From positions 384,713 through 448,712 of the forward strand of contig CM119270.1 of the NCBI GenBank assembly GCA_051294375.1: a DNA stretch of 64,000 bases, written 5' to 3'. The notes under the pieces were generated by a model, which saw only the letters and a list, made by a program, of their open reading frames with translations, searched no databases and was not told where the DNA came from. Of the stretch, positions 24,533-36,693 are shown one piece after another; position 1 is the stretch's first letter, and each line of letters begins with the position of its first letter. This DNA is from Paraspadella gotoi. Taxonomy: Eukaryota > Chaetognatha. The position numbers and the translations under genes were made by a program.

Positions 24533-24893
24533 ACATTATCATCAACATCATCATCATCACCGTCATCATCATCAACATCATAATCATCATCATTACCTGG
24601 TTTTCCATTGAAGTCTCTTTCCACCTGAATTTCCGCAAGAAGGTAAGCGATGATCCTTACCTTCCATTTTCCCGGAAGTCGAAAGATATAGATGATGTCT
24701 AAACCTGGGGTGAGTCATTTAAAGATATAAGAGGAAGTTACTTAAAACAATTTTTATTTAATTCAAATTATATTCTCTTTATTTTCGTTGAGTTTTTTGT
24801 TAATTCACAAAATTCATTTTCGTCATGGTCATCTTCATCATCATCATCGTCATAAACATCATCATAATCATCATCATCATCATCAATATCATT

Positions 24894-24925
<32 letters not shown>

Positions 24926-26483
24926 GATCATCATCATCATCAATATCGTTATCATCAACATAAACATCATCATCATCATCATCATCATAAACATCATGAT
25001 CATCATAATCATCATTATCATCATCATCATCATAAACATCATCATCATCGTCATCAACATTATTATCTTCTTCAACTTCAATATGAAAAAGCGTTAAAAT
25101 CTACATTATCATTAAGAAGAACAACAACAAGAACAACAACATCATAATTACAACAACAACAACGACCACAACTCCCCCCCCCCCACAATCCCCACAATTC
25201 GTCTGACCCGCCAAGAAATTGATATCCCAAGCGGCGAGGATTTCCTTCAACAACCAAATCGGCGGCGGATAAACTCCGAGGACGAGCAGCAGAAGGATGA
25301 GGAAGTTTAGCTTCGCGTCTCCACGAAGTTGTTGAAGCCGATCGAGGAAATCGAATCGAATCCCGACGCGGAATTCGGAAGCCGTTCTGGAAGAGCGACA
25401 GGCTTTGCGGAGATTCTTGTCCAGAGCCTCTTGGAGTTCCCGTCGGATCATGCGGAGTTTGATCTGAAGGAAAAATATGATTCGTTTAATTAATATTTGA
25501 TTTGTATTCATTCATTCAATTGTGTATCCATTCATTTTATTCATTCATTCAATTGTTTATTCATTCATTGAGTCATTTTAGATTCATTAATTTATTTAAT
25601 TTATTAATTACACGCAATCATTTATTCAAAAATTCAGTCCTTCAATCGATAAATTTATTCATAGATTCATTAATTCAAACTTTCGTTGGGAACTTTTTTT
25701 TATTTATTTATTTATTTCAAACATTTTATTTCTTGTATTCTCTCTTACTTCGCCCTCTCTCTCCGCTCTCTCACCTTGTCAATATCGGGTGACCTCATGA
25801 GGCCCAATTTGGGGTCAGGGATTGAGCCCATGAATTTATAGGCCTTGGGGTTAAAGTTGAAGCCCAAGGGGTCGGCCTCCATCTTCTTCTGCGCCGTCGT
25901 CGCAAAAACTCCGTGAGGTGAGATTTTGTGATAGACGGGAGTCTCGGCGTCGAGGCCTGAAGGGGGGGTGTGATACATTTTGTGATATATTTTGTGAGAG
26001 AAGGGGGATCTGAGTGTCTTGGTCTTGAGAGGATGTGATAAATTTTGTGATAGACGTTGTGATTAATAGTGGTGTGAATTTTAAGACTTCACCTTCTGAG
26101 TAGGTAAAGATCTTTTTTTTTTTAAACTTCTTTTATCTTTCAATTTTTTTTTCTTTCTTTCAAATCCTTTTTTTCCTTTAAAGTCGTTTCTATCAAACCA
26201 CAACTCCTTTCCTTTCTTTCATCACCTTTCCTTTTTTCATCTCCCTTCCTTTCTTTCAACTCTTTCCTTTCAACTCATTTCTTTTCTTTCAACTTCTTTT
26301 TTTCTTGAACTCCTTTCCTTTCATACACCTTATTTCCTTTCTTTCAACTTCTTTCCTTTCTTTCAACTCATTTTCTTTCACCTTTCAAAGCAAACCAAGT
26401 GGAGACTTTGCATCTTTCCGTCGACGTCGCCATGTGACCGTCGATCATCCAAACTTTGGGCAACATGTCGATGAGGTGGAAAC

Positions 26484-26523
<40 letters not shown>

Positions 26524-29462
26524 CTCTCCTCTCTCTCCCTCTTCTCTCTCTCTTCTCTTCTCCATTTTTCTCTTCTGCGTCTTGCGGTCCTTCACACAAG
26601 AAAGAAGAAAATGGTGGTCTTTTTATGGTGCTTGCCATCATCGTCATCGTCTTCGTTTATCGTCTCGTCGTCCGTCCGAGCGCGCGGTCGTCATCGTCAT
26701 AATTCTGTCGACACGTCATTATCCGTCATAAATCGTCGCCCATCGTCGTCGTTCGTCCGTCGTCGTTTGTCCGTCATAATCTGTCCGTCCCTCGTCCTGT
26801 CATAATTCCGTTCACTCGCATCCGTTTTCGTCCGTCATCGTCGTCGCTCGTCGTCGTCGTCGTCTTCCCTGTCCCTCTTTTCGCGATCATCAAGAAAACT
26901 GATTTCTATTGCTTTCGGTCTCACTCGCGCATTTGCAAATATAACTGCCCACATACGTCTGTCAACGACTCCTTAATTTTGCCCGCATCACAAACCGTAT
27001 CCTCCTGGGATAACATATTTGCGAAGGAAAACAGGCGGTAGTTTGGGGGAGAGCGAGGGGGTGGAGCAGGGGAGAGCAGCCGGCGAGGCGGGAAAAGAGG
27101 CTGGGAGGCAAGGGGAAGGGGGGAGGGACTATGGATAGCGAGGAAAGATGAGTAGCAGGGGGGGCCGGAGGGGGAGGGCAGCAGGAAGTGAAAAGAGGAG
27201 GAGCAGGGGCGAGGGGAGCGGAGGCAAAAGACGGGAGAGAGGGGAGAGGGGAGGAGCGGAAAGAGGGGGAAAGGGACGAGGAGCGGCAGCGAAAAGAGGG
27301 GGGAAAGGGGAGAGGAGGAGGAAAGGGCCAGGGGATGATGAGGAAAGAGAGAGGGCGGACTACAGAGTAAGTAAAATAGAGACGGAGCCGAGAGAGAGAG
27401 CCAAAGTCTCAGAGACGAGAGACAAAGAGAGACGAGCAAATGAGGACAGACGAGAAAGAAAGAAAGAAGAGAGAGAAAGAGAGAGGAGAGAAAGAAGACG
27501 AGACGGAAAGAGAGAGGAAAGAGAGCGAGAGGAAAGAGAGAAAGAGAAAGAGAGTGAGACAAGAGAGACGAGAAAGAAGAGAGAGAAAGAACGACCGGAG
27601 AAAGAGCTTCGAGAGATGAGAAAGAGAGCGAGAGAAACGAGACCGGAGAAGCAAAGAGAGACGAGGCAAAGACCGAGCATGAGAAAAGAGAGAGAGATAA
27701 AGAGCACGAGAAGAAAGAGGAGACGAAAGACGAGTCGAGAGAGACAAGACTGAGAGAGAAAGAGAGAGAGAAAAGAGAGCAGAGAAAGAGAGAGAGATTC
27801 CCCTTTTTCTTATTTTTTTAAATGCTTTTCTCTCAATCCACAGAAAAAAAAAATTCGGTATCTGGTTTTCGTTTTTCGCTTGAATCTTCTTATCCTCGAG
27901 TTTTGCTCATTTAAAAGGAATCTTGCGCCTTGACGCTTTAAGAGTTCTGCTCTGTCGTCCGCTCCGCCCGTCCTGCCCGTCCGTCTCTTCCTTCGCGCGT
28001 TCGCCGGTCCATCCGCTCCGATACGGTTGCATTATTTAACTCTGATTAGTGATCTATTTTTAACATTATTGATTGCTTGATTGATTTGATTGATTCCTGT
28101 ATCGATTAAGAGCATGGATTATGTTTCACTGCTTGAAATAAATTCAATTGAATGAATCAGGGATTCTTAAGATAGCAATAATACATTATATACTGAAAAT
28201 CTTTTTAGGACCGCTTGCATGTCTTATTAAACTGATTCATTTAGGACAGATTGATAGATGATTTATGACTTGAATTAGGAGATTATCGATTGATAGAGAT
28301 TTGATGCATTTGATTGATGATTGAATTCGACAGAGCTTATTATTTATATATAATTTGATTCGATCTGATATATCTTGATTTGAATTTATTGTATGGCAGA
28401 GATTACTTGACTTGATCATTGATTTAATGACAGATCATTAATTCCGATTTTGAATATTGATGTGACTGATTGCAAAGATTTGATTGATTGATTGAATTCA
28501 TTCATTCATGTCATTCATTAATTATACCATTATCTTCCTCTTTAAGCATGATTTCCTCAAAGACGGCAATCCGCAAGAAATGTCGAACTTCGCACTGATG
28601 TTCGGCATTCATTGCCAAAATCACTTCTATGACGAGCACAACCGATATGAAGTTGCTGCGGCCATATCTCGATTTGAACGGGTGGGGGGCGTGGCAAATA
28701 ATCAATCTATCAATCATCAATAAATCAATCTATATTAAATCAATATTTGTAAAAATCCAGACTTCCAGAGCTTATTGTAAGCATACTAATTCTTTTTATA
28801 AATCAAATTATCAATATGTTAATTAATAATAATCAATTAAGCCAATCAATCAATTATCAAATAACTATAATAAATAAAAAAGCTCAGTTTCATCAATCTA
28901 ATCAATATCTATCAATCTCCAGGGTCTCTGCAACCGCACTCTGGCATCTCGACCTCTTACCGACGTGGGATTGAAGTGTCTCGGCTTGGGTGTCTTCTTC
29001 TTCATCGTTACTCAACCCTCAAGCAACAACAATTCTTGGATTAATGAATCAACAACTCACAACATTCCTAAACACGGGAAGTCGTGCGAACTCATTTCCT
29101 GCGGGATCCCCCGCTGGAGAAGGAGAACATTTCTTATCGTTCGGGTTTTGACGGGAGGGGGGGCGTGTGAGAGAGGGGGTCTTGAAGGGGGTTTAAGGGT
29201 TTTGAGGGTTAGTGGCCTAATTATGGGGTGTTGGTAGAGGTTGGCTGAGGGTTCGATAGAGAGGTCTTGAGGGTTGAAAGCGTTTTGAGGGAAGTTAGCA
29301 GCGGGCTGGAGGTGTCGGTAGTGAAGGGGTCGGCTCATTTATTGTCTCTTGTTTTTGAGTTTGAAAATTGTTTTAATTTATTTTAATGTGTCTTAAACTT
29401 TCTTCTGTGTGGAAATAATATTAATACTTCTTTTTTTTTCTTTCTTTCTTTCTTCTTTCTTT

Positions 29463-29513
<51 letters not shown>

Positions 29514-30305
29514 NNNNNNNNNNNNNNNNNNNNNNNNNAAGAAAAAAAGAAAGAAAGAAAGAAAGAAAAAAGAAAGAAGTAATTAAATATTTCCACACAG
29601 AAAAAGTTTAAACCAATGTAAAATAAATTAAAACAATATTTCAAACTCAAACCAAGAGACAAATAATGAGCCGACCCCCTCACTACCACCTCCAGACCCC
29701 TCTAACTCCCTCAAAACGCTTCTAACCCCCTCAAGACCTCTCTAACCCCCTCTAGACCCCTCAACCCCCTTAAGACCCCTCTAACCACCTCCAGACCCCA
29801 ATAACCATTTTAGGCCCCACTAACCCCTTCAAGACCCCTCTAACCCCCTCAAGACCCCCCTCCTCAACACCCCCCCTCCCCCTCAAAACCCAACCGATAG
29901 AAATGTTCTCTCTCCAGCGGGGGATTCCCGCAGAGAATGAGTTCCACGACTCCCGTGTTGTGAATGTTGTTGAGTTGATTCCAATCCAGATTGTTGTTGC
30001 TGAGGTTGAGGTAACCGATGAAAGGAAAGACCCCAAGGCCGGAGAGCACTTCCAATCCCACGTCGGAGAGGTCGAGATGCCAGATGCGGTTGCAGAGACC
30101 CTGGTGGGAGATTGATTAGATTGATTAGATTGATTGAATAACTGACTTTTTTATTTATTATATTATTTGATTAATTGATTGATTGCTTAGATTGATTTAT
30201 TGATTAATTAACATATTGATAGATTTGATTTATAAAAAGAATTAGTATCTTGACACATAGCTGTCTGGAAGTCTGGATTTATTTACAAATATTAATTTAA
30301 TTATA

Positions 30306-30336
<31 letters not shown>

Positions 30337-31155
30337 TTCCACCCCCCACCTTCAAATCGAGAATGGGCAGCAACTTCATCGGTTGTCTCGTCATGAAATG
30401 ATTTTTGCAATGAATCGAACGACAGTCGAAGGTCGACATCTCTTCGCCGATTCCGTCTTTGAGGAAAGTCAGTCTAGAGAGAGAAGAATGAATGTATGAA
30501 TTAATGAATGAATGAATGAATCAATCAATCAATCAATCAATCTTTCAATCAGTCAGTCAATTATTCAAATCAATTAAATGATCTCTCATTAAATCAATGA
30601 ATCAATCAAGTAATCTCTCATACAATAAATCAATCAATATATCAATCAATCAAATTATATAATAATAATCTCGAATTCAATCAATCAATCAATCAATCTA
30701 TCAAATAATCTCTAATTCAATCAATAAATCAATCTATCAATCTGTCTATGAATCATTTAATCGACAATCACGTCTAAAAAGATTTTCAGTATATAAATTA
30801 TTCTATCTAAGAATCCCTGATTCATTCAATTAATTATTCAAGAAGTGAAACAAATCCATCTCTTAATCGATACAGGAATCAATCAATCAATCAAGCAATC
30901 AATAATTTAAAAATAGATCACATAATCAATTAAATAATCAACCGTCGGACGGATGGACCGGCGAACGCGCGAAGGAAGAGACGGACGGGCGGACGGGCGG
31001 ACGGACGGACAGACAGACTATTAAGCGTCAAGCGCAAAATTCTTTTAATGAGCAAAACTCGAGGATAAAGAAATTCAAGCGAAAACGAAAACCAGACGAA
31101 TTTTTTTTTTCTTTGGATGAAAAAACATTTAAAAAAATAAAGAAAAAAAGGGGAA

Positions 31156-31187
<32 letters not shown>

Positions 31188-34134
31188 CCCTCGTCTTCTC
31201 CATCATTCCCATCCCCCGCACTCTTTCTCCCCTCTCTCTCTCTTTCTCTCTTTCGTCTTTATCTCTCTCTTTCTCTCCTCTCTCTTTCTCTCTCTCTTTC
31301 TCTCTCTCTTTCTCTTCTCTCTTTCTCCACACTCTTTCTCTCTCTCTTTTCTCTCTCTCTCTTTCTCTCCCCTCTTGTTCTCTAGTCTCTCTCTTCTCTC
31401 TCTCTCTTTCCTCTCTCCTCTCCTTCCTCTCTTCTCTTTTCCTCTCCTCTCTTTCTCGTGCTCTCTTTGTCTCTGCTCTCTGGAGACTTTTGGCTCTCTC
31501 TCTCCTCCTCTCCCTCTCTATTTTTACTTCTGCTGTATCCCCCTCTCTCTTTCCTCATCAATACCCCCTCTTTTCCTTCCCTCCCCTCTCTACCCTTTCC
31601 CCCCTCTTTTCGCCCTCCTCCCCTCTCCCCCGTTTCCCCGCTCTTTTCCTCCTCCGCCTCTCCCCCTCTCCCCGGCCTCTTGCTCTTTTCCTCTCTTTCG
31701 CCCCTCCCCCTGCTCCCTCTCTTTGCCTTCCTCTCCTCCCCCCTTCCACTGTTACCTGATGACGGAAAATATCCCCGGGCCACTTTATCACAGCTACGAT
31801 CTCAATAGATTTTCGTAAAGTTGGTTGAATTTATAAAGTTCCTGAAGCGCGATAGTCTGACCTTTAGAATATTTGGTTTTGGTTTGATCAAGGTTGATTT
31901 TTGTTTATCAAGTTGTCATTTTTGACATAAATGATTTTTTAACTAACTTTTTTTGACATGGCGACTTTAACCGTTAGGTAAAATAGTTTTTTGAATAAAT
32001 ATTTATTCTTTTCTACGATTTATTGGAAGCCTGCTTTTCATAGGATTTCATGCTGACATAGCTTCTTTCAATGATTAAAGTGAACTATAACTGGATACGT
32101 GGCATGCAGATTGACAGCATCATTTTCTCAGTACTTTCTTTTCATTTAAGTTCCGAAATTTTCATCTTTAAGGTCCTGGGGTTAACTAGGGTTAAACGAA
32201 ATTGAACTTGGATGGTATTTATAGTCAGGAGTATTTCCCATTTATTAGCCCCCTGTTGCGGTTTTTTGGCGGTTTTTCCATTTAAGAAAGAAATAGGCCT
32301 CACCCAGTTGACTAGTTCATGCAAATTAAGATAAAGTTAAATTCCATTTTTATTATATTTGACTAAAATAAATACCTAAAGCCTTCAGTGATTTAAATAA
32401 ATATATAAGATTTAAAGATATATTTTTAAGCTTTTCATCATATATTATGTTTTCAAAAAAAATTATTTTCTTCTAATGAGAAACCAAATTATTTATCCGA
32501 GGAGGTCAGATCAAATTAAATTGTTTTGAAAATATCGAATACTGCATTTGAACATCTGCGTTACCGTAGGTTCTAGTATAATGCATTTAAATGTACTTTA
32601 AATAGTCAGTTTTTCATATTTCGTGCTTACTATGTTTAAAGCGGATTCCTTCGGTTTTAAATATCAAAAGAGATATAAGATAAACAAACAGTAATCTTCG
32701 CAATTTTTAATTTTCTATATAAATTTAACTATAAAAAAAGGTTGAAAATCAAAACTTTGCCGGAAAATCAATTAAAATAGTTGTGATCAATTAAAATATC
32801 AGGAATTATGCGGCAAAATGTCCAAAGCAAAACTAATATAGATTAGTCATAGATCATGTTGCTTAAGAACTAACAACGGGAACAAACAGTAAACAACGAC
32901 AAATATGGCAGTGTGAAACGTTCATATTCCATTCCAAAAGAAAAATTTTAAGTGAAATATATTGTTAATATTTATTTAATTTAATTCTTGTTTTTTACTG
33001 ACGACTAAACATGTTTCTCCTGTGCCATCTGTCAAAATGTCTGATAATCTTTTAAAAATTGGATTTTATTGTGAAGTCTCACATTTTTTGTTTTGGTACC
33101 GTTCACGCTGAGGTCGCCTAATGACCTACATACTTATTTTTTGCTTTACTTTTTCAAGTCCAGTATGTACCGTCTCTCTTCTCCTCTCAATCTCTCTCGT
33201 CTATATATATATATACAATTTATCACATATAGAAAGAAAAGAAGGGGAGAAAGAGAGAGAGAAAATGAAGGAAATATATATATACTTCTCTCTCTCTCTT
33301 CTTCTGTCTGTATCTGTCAGTCTCTCTTTCTAAAATCAACATCTTCTTCCCGCTCTTTTGCCTCTCTCTCACACTCTTCTCCTCTCTCTATCTCCTCTTT
33401 CTTATCTGTCTCTCTCCTCTCTCTCTTTGTAGATGGCGCAGGATTCAGTTCACTCCAACGTGAAACGAATGAGAACCGGGAATGAGTTTGGCGGTGATGT
33501 TGGCACCTGCTTAGTTGTGTATTGCTTTATTTAAAAGGCATTACTAAAAGCGCAATTTGTTTGGTTATTAGTTTATTAGTTTATTGTTTATTAGTTTATT
33601 TATCTTTAATCTTTTTCAAATTTCAAGTTTACCTAACTTATCTATCCTTGTTGTACATTAAAAATGTCATGTTTGCTCTCTCTCTCTCTCACTTTGCAAA
33701 ATTGTCAAAAAACAACTTACTTCGCCCTTTTTCCCTGTCCTTATCTTCACCTGTTCGCTTACATCTGACGCACTGTCCCTTTTCTCGGTCAATTCTTTGT
33801 TGGAAATCTCTCTCTCTCTTTCTTCTCTCTATCTCTATGCTCACCCACTTACGTCTATGAAAGTTGTCCCAAAACAAGCCTGAATGAGTGATGAAGACTC
33901 AAAAAATGTAAGAGACGAAACATTTCCGTCACTGAATGTATAAATAAAAATCGTTGTGGATTAAACTTTCTTTCCACTTGTGTTTGAGTTATTTGAATTA
34001 AAGAGCGAATCTTATTACGTCAAACGATTTTATTTTAATTGTACAGACTTTCGGCTTTCCATTCAAAGTTTCATCAGTGCTTTGAGCATTTCACAATTTC
34101 AAATGTAAATCTAAATTGAACCTTTGGAGAGGAG

Positions 34135-34175
<41 letters not shown>

Positions 34176-36454
34176 AAATGGCAATCACAAAAAAGTGAGA
34201 ACAGGACAGTGGGTGAAATGTGAGGAAACAGGTTTAAGTTGAAAAGAGAGAGAGAGAGAGAAGGGAAGCAGAGGTTAACAATTTGGAGTACCATTAAAAT
34301 AAAGTCATTGATGTAATAAGACTTGGTCTTTAATCTAAATAATAAAATCGTTGTCACCATTAAAAACTTTAGTTTTTTCAAACTCCGCTACGTTATATTC
34401 AACTAAAAACGCATGAACGGTTATAATTCTTGCAATTTGCATATTTGTAGTGAAGAGATTTTAAAATAAAAAGGAAGAAAAACAAACAAATAGAAACAAA
34501 TATTTAATAAGAAAAAGTTATACAACTTATATAAATGAAAACTATAATATTATATACAGCATAAATCCCTTTTTTTAATTTTTAAAAAAAATAATTTTAA
34601 TAGATATGAACTTAGATTGAGAGATTAAAGTTCTTAGTCATTATTAAAATGTCAAAAACGGATTTCTAGCGGTGGGTGGGATGTTGGCTCAATTACCCAA
34701 AACTATTAAAAAAAAAAAGGAGTCGTTCTGGCTCGATAGCGAGGCCCTGTGATATTTTCCGTCATCCACCCTACTAAGCTCATATAGTGTAAGTGCGTTC
34801 TGGCTCGATAGCGAGGCCGCTGTGATATTTTCCGTCATCGCCACCCTACTAAGCTCATATAGTGTAGTCGTTTTCTGGGGCTCGATAGCGAGGCCTGTGA
34901 TATTTCCGTCATGCACCCTACTAAGCTCATATAGTGTAGTCGTTCTGGCTCGATAGCGGAGGCCTGTGATATTTTCCGTCGATTCCACCTAACTAAGCTC
35001 AATATAGTGTAGTCGTTCGCTGGGCTGCGTAGCGAGGCGCCTGTGGATATTTGTCCGTCATCCACGCTACTAAGGCTCATATTAGTGTAGTCGTTCTGGC
35101 TCGATAGCGAGGCCGCTGCTGATATTTTCCGTCATGCACACCCTATAAGCTCATAATAGTGTAAGTCGTATCTGGCTCGATAGCGTAGGCCCTGTGATAA
35201 TTTTTCCGTCATCCACCCTATAGGCTCATATAGTGTAGTCGTTCTGCTCGATAGCGAGGCCCTGGCTGTGATATTTCTCCCGTCATCTGCACCCGTACTA
35301 AGCTCATATAGTGTAGTCTGTTCTGGCTCGATTAGCGAGGCCCCGTGATATTTTCCGTCATCCACACTACTAAGCTCATATAGTGTAGTCGTTCTGGGCT
35401 CGATAGCGAGGCCCTGTGAATATTTTCGCGTCTCCACCTAACTAAGCTCAATATAGTGTAGGTCGTTCTGGCTCGATAGCGAGGGCCCTGTGATATTTTC
35501 CGTCATCCACCCTACTAAGCCTCATATAGTGTAGTCGTTCTGGCTGCGATAGCGAGGCCCTGTGATATTTCCGATCATCACCCCTACTAAGCGCTCATTA
35601 GTGTAGCTCGTTCTGGCTCGATAGCGAGGCCCTGTGATATTTTCCGTCATCGCACCCCTACTAAGCTCATAATAGTCGTAGTCGTTCTGGCTTCGATAGC
35701 GAGGCCCTGTGTATTTTCGTCATCCACCCTACTAAGCTCATATAGTGTAAGTCGTTCTGGCTCGATAGCGAGGCCCTGTGAAATTTTCCGTCATCACACG
35801 CCTACTAAGTCATAATAGGTGTAGTCGTTCTGGCTCGATTAGCGAGGCCCTGTGATATTTTCCGTCAATCACCCTAACTAAGCTGCATATAGTGTAGTCG
35901 TTCTGGCTCCGATAGCGAGGCCCTGTTGAATATTTTTCCGTCATCCACCCTACTAAGCTCATATAGTGCTTCCCCGCTCCCTCTCTTTGCCTCGCCTCTC
36001 CCCTCCCCCTCTCCCCTGCCTCCCCCTCTTTTCCCCTCCCCTACTCCTCCCTGTCCCCTCCCTCTCCCCCAAACTACCGCCTGTTTTCTTCCAAAATAAT
36101 GTTATCCCAGGGATTACGGTTGTATGCAAATTAAGTCGTAATGTGGCAGTTTATATGCAAATCGCGTGAGACGAAAGCAATAGAAATCGTTTTCTTGATG
36201 ATGCGAAACAGAGGACAGGGAAGACGACGACGACGACGACGAACGACGATGACGACGAAAACGATGGCGATCGATTATGACGACGACGACGATTATGACG
36301 GACCGAGACGACGACGACGACGATGGCGACGATTATGACGATGACGAACCTCGACGACGGAGGACGATAACGAAGACGATGACGATGATGGCAGCACCAT
36401 AAAAAGACATTTTCCTTCTTTGTGAAGACCAGACGCAGAGAGAGAAAGAGGAGA

Positions 36455-36489
<35 letters not shown>

Positions 36490-36652
36490 GAGAGAGGATT
36501 GAGATGGAGAGAGATGAGAGATAAAGAAAGGATAGAGATAAAGGAAGAAGACTAAGTGTTCTTAAAGAATTATATCAAAAAACGGAGGAAAAGCTAAAAA
36601 CATTTTGTGTTTGAAAAAGTTAAAAGAAGAAAGAGCAAATTGGTTAAAACTG

Positions 36653-36693
<41 letters not shown>

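Larger units (their letters stand above)
26520..29513 (+). repeat. Left arm of a ~3-kb inverted repeat
   Basis: It matches the right arm (29539-31746 plus 35969-36470) in reverse orientation. Paired landmarks are 26600-26640 with 36385-36430, 26889-27060 with 36055-36200, 27796-28025 with 30945-31160, 28543-28681 with 30350-30473, 28923-29138 with 29895-30100, and 29340-29513 with 29539-29680. The left arm lacks the 4.2-kb element found in the right arm. Confidence 0.9.
29539..31746 (+). repeat. Right arm of the inverted repeat, inner part
   Basis: It carries the intact exons 10 and 11 on minus. It continues beyond the inserted element at 35969-36470. Confidence 0.9.

Noticed and set aside
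24402-25147. His-rich proteins
   Set aside because: Translation of ATC repeats.
27148-27753. 201-codon Arg/Glu/Gly-rich frame
   Set aside because: Low-complexity purine tract. The partner arm (31155-31745) does not preserve it.
28508-29237. Second LRR gene on the plus strand
   Set aside because: It is the inverted copy of exons 10 and 11. The frame is broken by several indels and no further exons lie on that strand.
34689-35437. Frames with recurring LYELSRV/MTENIT peptides in the 70-bp array
   Set aside because: 70 is not divisible by three, so frame continuity depends on random indels.
34719-35968. CRISPR-like regular array
   Set aside because: Units are contiguous 70-bp copies without unique spacers, in a eukaryotic intron, and they belong to a transposable element.
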